Below, one piece after another: positions 14,987-27,017 of a stretch of DNA of 50,000 bases. The DNA is from Glandiceps talaboti (taxonomy: Eukaryota > Hemichordata > Enteropneusta > Spengelidae). Position numbers and translations under genes: made by a program. The notes under the pieces were generated by a model. That model worked only from the letters and a program-made list of their open reading frames with translations, made no database searches and was not told the DNA's origin. Positions within the stretch are counted from its first letter, which is position 1, and the number at the start of each line of letters is the position of its first letter. The stretch is taken from contig NC_135563.1 of assembly GCF_964340395.1 (NCBI RefSeq), forward strand, positions 5,556,922 through 5,606,921, written 5' to 3'.

Positions 14987-17900
14987 ACCTTTATCGAGTA
15001 TATCTAGAAATTGTTCTAAGAAGGTGCCATGTGAATTTACAAACTGCGACTGCCTGAAAAAACATCATGAGAGGAGACGACTGTGTGCATTTTCATCAAA
15101 CCTTTCAAGGAACTTCTCAATGTCATTTTATTCGGATTTACGAACGCATTCCCTGAAGTAGTGCTCAGAGGTGTACGGGCAGATATTTATTTTCGCTTCA
15201 GTAGTCACATACAGTATGCTGAAATCTTTATTGGCGGTTCACAATTGAAGGCATTTGAAAGCATGCCTCTTTATCCTAATGATTTGAAAATGGTTTTCCG
15301 TTAATTGCATCTAAACTATAGGAAGAGTCTGTACATGAAATAGACAAAAAGACCGTATTTAAAAGCAAGAAATGGACGACACGGTATCGGTAATGTTAAA
15401 TGTGTTTCAATCTAGCATTTGATACTTTCACATTATCAATTCTAAAATGTCGTTTATGACTTCGAACTAAAGTAACTCCGCAAAATCACTAATAGTTTTC
15501 TCTTAGCCCGACATAAACATTTATTACTTTCAATGTATGGGTGAATAAAACTCTGCCTCAGTAAGTCATGTGTATATTAAAGAACTTGCCGATAAGACGC
15601 GAACCAATTAAATGGTTTCCTTAACAACAAATGCAATTGTAAACCACAGTAGAAACATACAAGCATTTACATTTGCTTTTGTGTATTCATTATATTCAAG
15701 AAATCAAAGTGATGTAGATACAGACATTTAAATTTTTGAGGTTTGTGTGAAATGACCAATGGACTTGACTTTGACAATTAATTTACAAGTGGTTGTGCTA
15801 GACATGACTTAAGCGAAATTTGACAAAGAAATACTCGTACAAAATGGCATTATTTTCAGCTATTTTGTCAGATGTGCCGTGATATAATATTCGTCTAAAG
15901 CCACCAAAGTAAAGAAGCGAGTGAAAACAAGCAATCAGCGAGATACAACAGGAGATATGACTTGACAGATGTCATAAATAGACACGTTCATTGAACGTTG
16001 TCGCCTTATTAATGGCAAGAACGTCTTCTTTGACATGCAAAAACATTTCATCTTCAGTTGTCGATTATTGAGTCTTTTTTTGTAGTCCCAGGACACACTC
16101 AAAGGAAGTCAAGGTCAGCACAAACCTGACTAACCATACATTATTTAACTGTTTGATTACGAGTAAGGTTTACAAATATGTTATCGATACTGGAGATACT
16201 TTCCTACCTATGTATGACCTTTTACACACATTAACAGTCTGCGTGGGCATTATTGTTGCATCAATGAATACAGCAGTAATGTTTATATGCTTTACCTTTG
16301 CATGTACATTATTATGTAGGTAAGGTAAAATTATATTGCAGTCTATTCATTTCCTTTAGTCTGTTTTGCATTCAAATAACCACTCCAATCATCACAATAA
16401 AAAGTATAGAAGTATGGTTGGATTAGAAGCATTGCAGCATGACTTGATTCTGCCAAAGTGAGTCAAGGCACTAGTCGAGAATTAACTAACATACAAGTAG
16501 GGGGGAAAGAATGCCGAGGCATTTGGGATTTCTGGCAAGTCACCTTGCAAAATGTATGTTACGGTACACAATCCGAATGTTAAATACACAACGCAGCAGG
16601 TTGAGAATCAACTATGACATTTAGATAGGAAATTTCCAATTATTATCATTTTAATCATTTATGGGCATGGTGTCCTCTTATCTCAAACTATTTGAGCAAT
16701 GTATACCAGACATGATGACCTGGATGTAATAATGCCATTAGACATAACGAGATATTACATTTATTCAAACGGCATGTCAGTTTTGACTTCAGATTTGTAC
16801 TTTTGTGATACAATTTGACATAATTAAGCTAACTTGACTGTTTTCTTGAGTGATAAAACATGACCCTGTCTAATGCACGCACAATCACGTCCCTCCCTCA
16901 AGCGAAGCACATGACAGGTGGCAAGGAACATTTTGTACGCATCTTTCACATGCCTAGTGGAAAAACAAAATACGAATTCGCTGTTTAAAGTTTACAGACC
17001 TTTTTCAATTAACTGTCTATCGTATTTTTCAGCAAATCCAGTGTTTTAAGCAGCTTTGATAGATCAATACCCTGTGCACGTGCTCAATGATCCATACAAT
17101 CTGGTAAGCTTCTATCTATCACGCGTTACCAAAAGAGACACACAGGGAACACTGTTACTGATGTTAGTGTCCTTTAAAAATATCAAATGTACTTTTTTAT
17201 CCAAGGATAAAGGTAATAACATGCGTATGTGCGATCATTGAACTGTCGAACAAAATCTGTTTTGCTATTCCATACTATGGACATCGAACATAATCGCATG
17301 CAAAATTCTTCGATTTGCTAAAAACTCATTCTTCGTATTTATAAAAGACAGACGACTATATACATATTGACAGGTAGCTTTGGTTGAAGGGCAAGTTTCT
17401 TCGTCAGATGATGTTGACGTTCAAATAGCAATTAAAAATTAATTGTGGTCACAAACTGTAACCGAAACAGAAATTGCGAGTACCGATAAATCGACATTTC
17501 CGGAATAAACCGGACAAGTTATTGATCCTTTTATCTGCATTATCTTTGACATTTGTATTCAGGTTTAACACGTCGTTTTTCAGGATGTGCCTCCGGATGT
17601 ACAAAACAAAGGTAGTCTAGCTGCAGCAATGATACAATCTGAAATCCTGTATACGTGCATTGTTGAAAGGGTTGCCAGTCAACTCGTCCACTGCCTACTC
17701 ACACAGTGTACACGTTGACTTTGAAATTTACCTGCACACGATGTGCACAACATTTCAGTTAAAGTTGATCTATTACATATTAGATTGCAGCTTAAATGAT
17801 GCCAGGGTTCCATTCAAAAATATAATTTATGACAGTATTTAAAAGTTACCAAGACAAGAATAGGCCACACGTTTATGGGATGTTTGGCCGCGCATTTCTG

Positions 17901-19828
17901 AATCCGAGATGTATGTTTTTGATACTACCATTAACTATTAAGAAGAGTATTATATACTTGGGGTATCGTTGTTGAACAAGCTTAGGGCTCTTAGATGACG
18001 CAATATAATGGTGGGATGTCTTGATTGAGTGTATGGGACGAGTTTCTTTGGGACGACAGGTTTTTGGAAGAATTGTTGAAAGCAGCCATGGATTTATGAA
18101 GCAGAGACAACTAACTGTAAAAATACAATCATATTTCTAAGGTCACCGCTCCCATTACCACATACATTGTCAATGTCGCTCTTCCTGTCTTCCACTAATA
18201 TTAATTGAAGCCACATATTCTTCATTTTACAGGATAACGCGGTATAAACTCCGCTGATAATTGGACATTGTATCCTCTATAATAAGCTACATGCCAAATT
18301 GTCTCCTCGCACCACTTGTTCGCTCGAGTATCCCTAGCTACAGTAATTACTGAAAGAAAACACTAGCCAGTAGCTATACTCAGCCACTTACAAATATACT
18401 TGTAAGCAGACATACATCAGTTTTAAATTTCGTATGTAAAACTGCCTAGATGTAAACAATGGCAAATATCATGGACAACTGAACATATTATATAACGAAA
18501 GGCACAGAACTCTATATGAGAGCCGCCAAGAGGCTTAAAACAAGTACGTGGCCTATGTGTATACGTATACGTTATCCCAATTCATCTCTTCAAGTAACAG
18601 CATGCATGATAACAAAAAAACATCTATAAACTTCATCCCTACCCTAATTGTTAGCAAAGCATTTTACGTCATACTATATATCAGTCCAAATCCCCATTAT
18701 AATTGTACTTATGTTTAATGGTTTTCAAGCCGGCTACACTCTCTTTGACTGTCACGGAGCGTCCATCATCAGCGCTGCTGTTATCCTCACTAAACTTTGT
18801 GTGATGATGACGGGGGCGATTGCACGTGCCTCCTTTATATTCAGATTTATCACAGCAAGTTTCATTCTCTGCCCAGTTTAGATTATGTACATACATATGC
18901 GATATGGTAAGCTATGTTTGTATTAGGAACGAGACAATGAGGCCAGAAATCACTAAAAATGGGCTTGCTATGGAAACATCTTAACAGGTTATATTTCTCA
19001 TAAGCGTAACATATTTAGTGTGTTGAGTAACTGTACTGTGTCAACATTTCCTACAAAGAGAGTGGGAAACCTTTCCACCTGTGTTTATGTTTATGTTATG
19101 TTATGCATGTGTCCTCAGTATTGTCGAATAGCAAAGTAAAGCATTTATCATTTGGTATATGGTATCCATAAATGGATAAGACAGGAATCAGTCCGTGACC
19201 CATTACATGCATATGTAATTAATATTACCTCTGATAACGATTATTTGCTGCAGTTATAACTCAAGGTATATCTCAACAACGACTGCAGATTGTAACTGGA
19301 ATTATAACTATCCATTTATATTTAATACTTTCAACAACTTTTTTTACTCACTATGGAACATAATATTATCCAAATCATGAATACTTTCTATACAAGTGGG
19401 TAAAGGTATAATGCATTATTTCAGTATTCTTTTTGACCGGGGTCGCTTTGGGTTTGGCCATTGAATCAAGTACATGCCAGATAAAAATGGCTGGCACCTT
19501 AAGAAAAACATTCACACTTTATATACTGAAAGTAATGTGTTTGCCACCAAACAAATTGGGAAATGCATGGCCAAAAAAGTGACCAGACGACAAATGCTAA
19601 GGACTCGTTATCAGTTTCAACGTCACTTCCCTTTAAGTTAACATATTGCAGATTTTACTTCTAACTTGCCTAGATAATTACTGACACTGAATATATAATT
19701 ATTTGACTTATATTATAAAGTACAATACGTTTATATGTATTTTGACAGTGAGATTTATCTCTTTAGGTATGGTTTTTGCTGTCGTGCAGATACTAGCAGA
19801 ATATCCACAACTTAAGGCTCCAGTCAGT
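14987..19828. other. Non-coding tract, nothing recognised
   Basis: Nearly 5 kb with only short open frames (up to 77 codons) lacking family motifs. No repeat copy, RNA gene or convincing exon was recognised. A 12-bp palindrome GTATACGTATAC near 18557 and a TTATG-rich patch near 19086-19105 are minor. Confidence 0.5.
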
Positions 19829-20049
19829 ATTTACGGCAGAGCGGGTGGGGGTCTGAAAACAATTGGGGGTTCGAGGGGGTCATGAAAATTCTGTTGGTCT
19901 GAAAGGGGGCCAAAACATATTTTGCTCATGATTTGAACCAAATTAAACCTCAGGAGTGGACGTTTACCAATTATATATGCATTTGAAGATTTCTTTTCTG
20001 TGACCAAAATATTTTCTCCCTAGCCGCCCCTCCCCCTCCTGTCGTAAAT
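19829..20049. mobile_element. MITE-like element with G-rich imperfect terminal inverted repeats
   Basis: The left end reads TTTACGGCAGAGCGGGTGGG. The right end, on the other strand, reads TTTACGACAGGAGGGGGAGG. These are imperfect but clearly related terminal inverted repeats bounding about 220 bp with no coding potential. The interior has further G-runs on the plus strand and an AT-rich middle. A second copy in the opposite orientation begins at 49897 (TTTTACGG, a G-run, then GGGAGAAA.TATTTTG.TCA), which shows this is a dispersed family. No clean target duplication is visible, so the superfamily is not assigned. Confidence 0.6.
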
Positions 20050-23000
20050 TCGGACCGCAGCGTAAAATGCAGCTACATTATCAAGTTGTCTCTTTAGTAA
20101 CTTACTCAGCAGGTGCAAAATACTGGTACAGTTTACAGCCAATGTATTTACATCATTATGTCATAGCTAACTGATGTATAAAGTGACCGTCTTGGGTAGA
20201 CAACAAGTAATATATTTCTGGATTACCACTAGTGATGGCGTCTACAGTGAATTTTGCAGATGGTGATGGTTGTGGGTGGGAGATAATGAGGCGCGGAAGT
20301 GATGACGTAAATTGGTGCCTGGGGATTATTAGAGTCGTGATGGTGGGAGTGATGGTGGCGAAGATAATAGTTAGAGTAATGAGCATAATGGATCGCAAGT
20401 CATTATTCTTCTTTTCAAGTAATTTTCAGTACTACTCAAATATTGTTATTTTGTTGAAGCATATAGGTCATTGTTTATTAGCATCGTTAGGTTTGTTATC
20501 AATAGCTGAATGCAGGTACTCTGTGACAGCTATGCTGAGAAAAATGTGCTAATTTATATTGTTATCTGATATGGAGAAATCATATGGGAAATTCCTCAGC
20601 TATATACATTTTTATACCCTTATTGTTACGGGATATACTTAGCTTCCTTGCGCAATGATGGTTCATTTCCTACAGAGGAATTGTCGTTCGGTATAAAATA
20701 AACTTGCCTCTCTAGTCAAAATCTCCCATCAACACACACCCAACCAACCAACCAACCACAAGGGAAAAGGAGAGCGGACATTCTGATGCCTAGAAAAAGA
20801 TTATTCGTATACATTTTTGAGTGAAAAGTACTCTTGCAGAGTTTCGAGTTTCTTCAATGTACAGAGGGCAATTCCTTGGTGACTCTCGTTGAGTACATTA
20901 TTGCGTAGAAGGGGATACTTGGTGTTGAGTTCTGTACAAAACACTCGCGTAACAAGATATTTCAGTGCCCCTTTGCCAGTTGTAAATGGCAAACCGACTA
21001 CTTTCATATGAATAATGGAATGCATTACACAAACAATCTATCACCCACCGCTCTTAAAGTGTGTTTGTACGATATGTCAACACGAGGCCGTATGTAAGAT
21101 AAAAGGGCCTCCACTGGTGTCGTTTCACAGGAAAGCACCGATAACAATTCTTTCCACGCAATATTTTATACTGATAGTTGGAAATATTAGTCACATCTTC
21201 AAGTTATTACAAATAAGCAATCACAATTCTTGCACCTTCGTGTTTGTTCATAGATATACATGTAGACCCTTAATCAATATGCGTGCCCTCAGTACCACTG
21301 GGGAATGTATCAAATGATCTCTGGGAGCGCAAACTGAGATGCTGTCAAGTTATGAGAGTCTAATTCATGCATTTTCTATCTTATCTAAGCCAATTGTATC
21401 GCTATGGCCAGTGATTCATGAATATTGTATTTTTTCTAATGATGTCAAAACACTCACAGGGATTAGATAAGGATAGTAAAAGTAATGGCTGTTTGAAAAC
21501 TATGTAACAGTATGATTACTCATTCCATGCATAGATTCACAAGTATAAATTGAATGGGGACAATTTATCTCCCGCTTAATGTCCTACACCGAAACTCGCA
21601 GGGTAATCTACAACCATTGCAACTCTACTGTCATGATACAATAGCCTGTTCTCAGAACTTACTTTAACTTTTCCAAAATAGTTGTATCAGTAGATGTCAC
21701 TTATTAAGTTACCAATTCAAAATTCAATAGTTTCAGCCCAACCAATCCAGTGTCATATTCCTTTTGCCGCTACGGATTACCTTGAGCAATACAAAAAATG
21801 ACTGGTCCCAAGATCCCAATGGAAATGCATGTGGTTATAGTTCCATCAACAGGATTATCCAGGAATGATACGGAGAAACTTCCTATTCCCCCACTCCATT
21901 GATGTTCTTATCAGAACACACTGAAATTGCCCCACATGTGTTGCACTAGTTATAATACAGTAAATTATTCCTGGTTTTCTCTTTGTTTGGTTTGGCGCAT
22001 TTGTGTTGATTTCTATGTCATCCCATGGGGATCGATCATGTTCAAGTGATGAGATCCTCAGAAGCAAAGGTTTTTTTTTACTAACGCTTCTCACAAACGG
22101 TTGGAAATATCAAACAATATTGCGAGTTGATTTGTTGACTCACTGTCCCCAGAACGCAACGCACAATATATGAATACGTATTTCCGAACGTCGATGTGAA
22201 AATCTTGACTTGGCGATATTCAGTCCGCAGATTTGAGCGTTCTGTCATATTGAACACTGGGAAACTATACCTTCTATTCTTATGACCATGTAAATTTCTC
22301 AGGTGTTTACATTGTAGAATTTACACTAAATTACTATTCCTGTGCCCGTCATTATATAGATCTGGCCCGTAACTAACATTGTTAATGACCACTCTTTAAG
22401 TGGTACATGGTATTCACCAAAAGAAAAGAAATGAAATGAAACTAACCAGACATCAATGAAAACAGACAAATATTTTATTAAACACACGTGAAAATGTTAT
22501 TTTGTTATCAATATGTTTCATTTAATAATTATTCGTTTTGTTTCATTGAATATCATAAGCCCATTTGTTTCCTTTAATTCGTTTTAGTGTTGCTGAATAC
22601 CGTAAGCCTTTATTTTGATAATAACACTAATGGCAGTTTGTATGTAGTACTTTCCCTCACTCGATCACCTCGAAACATTTCACAATTATAACTGCTGTAG
22701 TCCTTTATATAATTCCAGAATCCACTGCAGCCTCTGTTCGTGCATAACCAACCTCCTACGCATCGTACCTCAGAACCCATCTCCCTACACCGATTTTCGC
22801 TTCCGGTCAAATTATTCAGTCTACGCGATAGATTATGGGGTATAGCTACTTAGGAGCTTGTATATATATCCCTAACATATCAACTTCTATCCTATCAAGT
22901 CCTCAATTATGCCGCTGAGTTGGCCTGGGGCACATAACAAGTGTTAGTCAACTCTTGCCGGAGGGTTTTAGGAATTCAGAAACAAATGGCCAAAGCGAAC

Positions 23001-23380
23001 TTACACATTCCAAACCGCCAACTCTTAGCTAACAAATAATCACTCCACATACATATTGGCCACATGGGAAAGCTATAGATGTAACGTTAACGTTGTCATT
23101 TCCACACCAAAACAACGTTGATACAGGATGGTGTTTGTCTTCACACATGACGTCATACACAATACCTATATTGCTAACCGTTCTACTGCTTAAGGATTAA
23201 ATCTATAAAGAAGTCAAAGAGATTCAAGACAGATCTTTTTGTTTATTGAACAAAAGTCCCACATTGTTGCAATATTATTTCAAGTATTACTAGACGTTAG
23301 TGCAAGTTGCCGATTTGGTCTCCATACTTTTAGTAAACAGCTGTTGGTGCTTTTTCATCAAAAGCCACTCAAACTACTAT
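20050..23380. other. Non-coding tract with minor repeats
   Basis: No gene recognised. A short (ACCA)n run lies near 20742-20759. A weak tandem duplication, two ATTCGTTTT..GAATA.C.TAAGCC units about 50 bp apart, lies at 22529-22610. A palindromic TGACGTCA (CRE-type) is at 23148-23155. Open frames of 70-106 codons start at non-ATG codons or show no motif. Confidence 0.45.
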
Positions 23381-23436
23381 TCTCACTCACTCACTCACTC
23401 ACCCACTCACTCACTCACTCACTCACTCACTCACTC
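23381..23436. repeat. (ACTC)n tetranucleotide microsatellite
   Basis: About 14 units of ACTC with one T-to-C change (ACCC near 23401). The LTHS-repeat open frame across it is an artefact of the repeat. Confidence 0.96.
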
Positions 23437-25929
23437 GCAATAAACACTGAACAGTCTGTATACCATCTTGACTGTACACAAATCAAGAGGTTTGTTTTGG
23501 CGTCCATGTGAAAGTTTAGTATTCGACAGGCACTCTGGTTGATACAGGTTGTTATTCTATTCCACAGACTTTACTGTGCTAACGACAAGATAACTCCTTT
23601 GCAATGGTTTGACGTAATAACATTCTCACCACTAACTTGACGAGAGCATTTAACAGTTTAATATGAACAATTTCAACAATGCAGAAAATGTCTCTATTCA
23701 GAAGATCATAATCGTGTATCAATCCCGTACCATGAATCTGAATTTCATGAAGAGAAACTTTGTATTCAGTGAGCATGTGTAATGTATTGGGTAACTCGGC
23801 ACGCTCGAATTGTCCATGTAAAAGACTTTGAGCTATGCATTACATCCGACATAGAAATTACACCAAAATTGATGGATTTCGCTGGATATCTCGGAACGAC
23901 GTTCATATCTTGAATTTATCAGGGAATGTAGTTAAATAAAATACCCAAACCCACATGCCAATGGGAATTAACATATGCTAAAACCCATTAATACTTAGTT
24001 GCTAGGGGATTACTTTCCACTTCTCTATAATAAAACTACTTCTAACAATTTATTTGATAAGAGAAAATACTTTCGTAGTCAACAATGACGTTTGCTAAGA
24101 ACCTATCCTGCCCTGTTTTCCTGGGGTCCACCTTGATCATGGCGGATAAGGCATATGTTTCCCGAGGCTTTATAGATATTGATCATTTGAGAATGTCCTT
24201 TCACATTTTCACATAAAGGTCATTTTATACTTCAAAAACCGGAACATGTTTTTAGCCTAGAGCTGAATACGTCTTATGGTATCGGATATATCCCCTGTGT
24301 CCAATTCATCAAATTAATCAACGTTCTCTCTGTTGTAAATGGGTTTTAATTCTGATAAATGATTCGGTCAGCATTAATAAGGTACAGGACAAAAATGCCT
24401 CGAAACGGAAGATTATTGCAATGGAAAATAGTATTCATCAAATCAAATATTGCTGTGGCTGGTGACAAAGTTGGTACTTGTACTGCATTGTAATTACACG
24501 CAGAAAATTGATCAAAGATTGGGAAACGAATACCTGGACATCAACCTCAATTGACTCCCACACATCTACACAGTCATATAAAATGTGTTACTACGCCTAA
24601 TTACCTAACTTGCAACGGTGCAAAATTAATTTTTTTGGTCAATTGAAATCAGAAATTACATGATGGGTATCATGCAACAGCTTGAATCTAGAATCCTATT
24701 TTAAGCATAGTATTATTACCGAACTAAGATAACTACCAGGAGTCTTTACAATTATTGATCACACCATTAATGAAAAGTATCTGTATAGGTGACGGACATG
24801 ATATAGATGGTCAACTTGATGTGATTTTCAATAGCAGCACGGGATAACGAGTTAATTCCATCTACAATTTCATATTGCTGTCCAGTAACCATAAATTGAT
24901 ATGCAATGCCTTTGTACTGACTTTAGGTCACATTATAGGTAATGATTTTTAGTGTGTCATAATTAAGGTAGTGAGCAAATTGGACGTGTACGTTTATGCA
25001 ATTCGTGTACAGATAGAAACCTTCCAAACATAGCGTGACAGTTGTGTTCAATATTCTACCTTCCCATAGGAAGTAACAACAGAAAGATAAAAATGATGAA
25101 GTTGATGATTTGTACCTCACATTCCGTCGGGGCTTGTCTCTAACAAAGCGTCGACCATCAAGGGTATTCGATGGACGCAAAGTAACATCATTTTTTCCTG
25201 TTCATTGTTATCAAAATAACGTATTAACTACACGATAGTTCCCTTTCAAGAGCGTGTGTATTTCCTTTACTGATAAGTTCACTTGTATATGCAACATCGA
25301 ATCGAATGTATAGATTGGGCTTTGTGAAGCAGTCTACTAACACGAGATACCTTTCTCTAAGGCAATGATTTGTATGAATTACAGCAATGCACATTAATCA
25401 TGGCCACAAGGACTCGACCTTAAAATCTCACACTGTCCCCAGTAATCCGAGTTCTATATTCCAGTTGCTATTGTGGTTTCGATGGCAGATCATATCTCAC
25501 TTTGTTGAGGCCCTGCAGCAGTTACGGGTTTCTTCCTAACTTGCACAGCCAACAATGATTAGCAGAACCATCGAAGTAGAATTCTTTGAGTTCTGTGATC
25601 TCTTTACTCTCTGAAAAAACCCGTAAAATTTGAAATAACAAAAATGTTCATTTCAGTTAGGCTTACTAAATAAGGATATCAGATAAGAAGCGAAAGTTGA
25701 AGAGATTGCTATAAGTGGCGAAAACATCAAGGGTTTCTTTTGTTGGAATGCTATAAGACAAACATCATTCTTGGTCTGCTCAAATTGATAAAATAAATAA
25801 ACTCATAAGTAAAAAAAGTGGAATTTTACACAAACTTAGGCACATTTTACCGCAACATATTTTATTACTCTTAGTCTTGTACAATGCGTCCATACTAAAG
25901 TTTGGGGTAATACTTACACGTTACACCAA
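23437..25929. other. Non-coding tract, nothing recognised
   Basis: About 2.5 kb with frames closed throughout and short AT-rich stretches. No exon, RNA gene or repeat family was recognised. Confidence 0.5.
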
Positions 25930-26488
25930 GAATGATTGTTCTAACGATATTGTTTAAATCTTCCATGGTCGATTCAGCTCTTTTGTTATTAAGTTGAATA
26001 TTCTAGATGTTTTCAAACTTCACAAATAGTGAATAGTAGGCTCTTTTATGCATGGTTTGATCCACCAACAATTCATAACCGCAGAGTTTTAGAGTTACTA
26101 ATCACCACTATGTTACTCGATTCTGCTTATATCGAAATAATCCATGTTCACATCATGTCATATCGAATCCAAGTCAATTTTCTATATCTTAATTTGTGGC
26201 GCAAAAATTTGGAATGACATCCCTGTCAACATAAAATGTATTAACTCTATATATCGTGTCAAACAAATCTTCAAGCAACATCTACTGGCGAAGTATAACT
26301 GATCAACTGTATATTGAAAATTTTAATCGTGTGTACATTATAATATGTTGAGTTATATTGAGTACCTTGCTGTGAATTTCTGTATATATATTTGAGGGGA
26401 CAGGACCAGACTAGCTGTAAGCTATTTCCTGACTCCCTATTTACCCACTGTTATATTTATTAGGGGTAAATAAACTCTTTGTATAAGT
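25930..26488 (+). pseudogene. Degenerate 3' end of a CR1/L2-like LINE (reverse-transcriptase C-terminus plus 3' tail)
   Basis: In the frame starting at 25982 the translation reads VIKLNILDVFKLHK, two stops, then SFMHGL. After further stops come CGAKIWNDIPVNIK and YRVKQIFKQHLLAKYN, ending in TGA at 26300-26302. KL.IL.V.KL, the FMH segment, G.KIWN.IP and FK..LL are landmarks of the extreme C-terminus of CR1/L2/Jockey-group retrotransposon polymerases. The order and spacing are right and all lie in one frame with at least five in-frame stops, so the copy is dead. The non-coding tail follows, with GAGGGGACAGGACCAGACTAG and AATAAA at 26469-26474. The 5' part is missing, as is usual for truncated LINE insertions; the exact left edge is uncertain. 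Confidence 0.75.
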
Positions 26489-26849
26489 ACGAACTAGATA
26501 TTGAAGGCGTTTTAGAACAACAACAACTATGACATGTCGCTTTTATCATACTATAATTTGGCTAAGTGACGTCATTGTCGGATATCCCTGCAGGCTGTGA
26601 ACACAAAAGGCATTGGTAGCTACTTGACTGGATATGATCATGCGTCATGCACTATGTGGAGAGTGAGTATATAGCGCCGTCAAAACCATTCTGCAAACCA
26701 CAAACTTGCACTTTCATTGTCAGTCCATGCCTATTATTTAGTCAATTAACTAGATTTTCATAGATGGATTCTTTTATAGTTTCCTGGTCTCTAACATTTT
26801 ATTGTCGTCATTCATTCTAATTCGTATGTTCTCTCTTCCTCTATCAATC
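26489..26849. other. Non-coding tract, nothing recognised
   Basis: A short interval between the LINE tail and a tetranucleotide tract. No feature was recognised. Confidence 0.4.
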
Positions 26850-26965
26850 TCAATATTCATCTATCCATATATCTATCCATTCATATATTCTTCAATCCAT
26901 CCATCCACCTACCTATTTACCTACCTACCTATCTATATGTCTCTCTGTCCGTCTATATATATGCA

Positions 26966-27017
<52 letters not shown>
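26850..27017. repeat. (TATC)n microsatellite with a degenerate CCAT/CTAC flank
   Basis: The pure (ATCT)n array covers about 26967-27017. It is preceded by over 100 bases of degenerate CTAT, CCAT, CTAC and TCTG units, consistent with decay of an older, longer array from one side. The IYLS-repeat open frame is an artefact. Confidence 0.95.
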
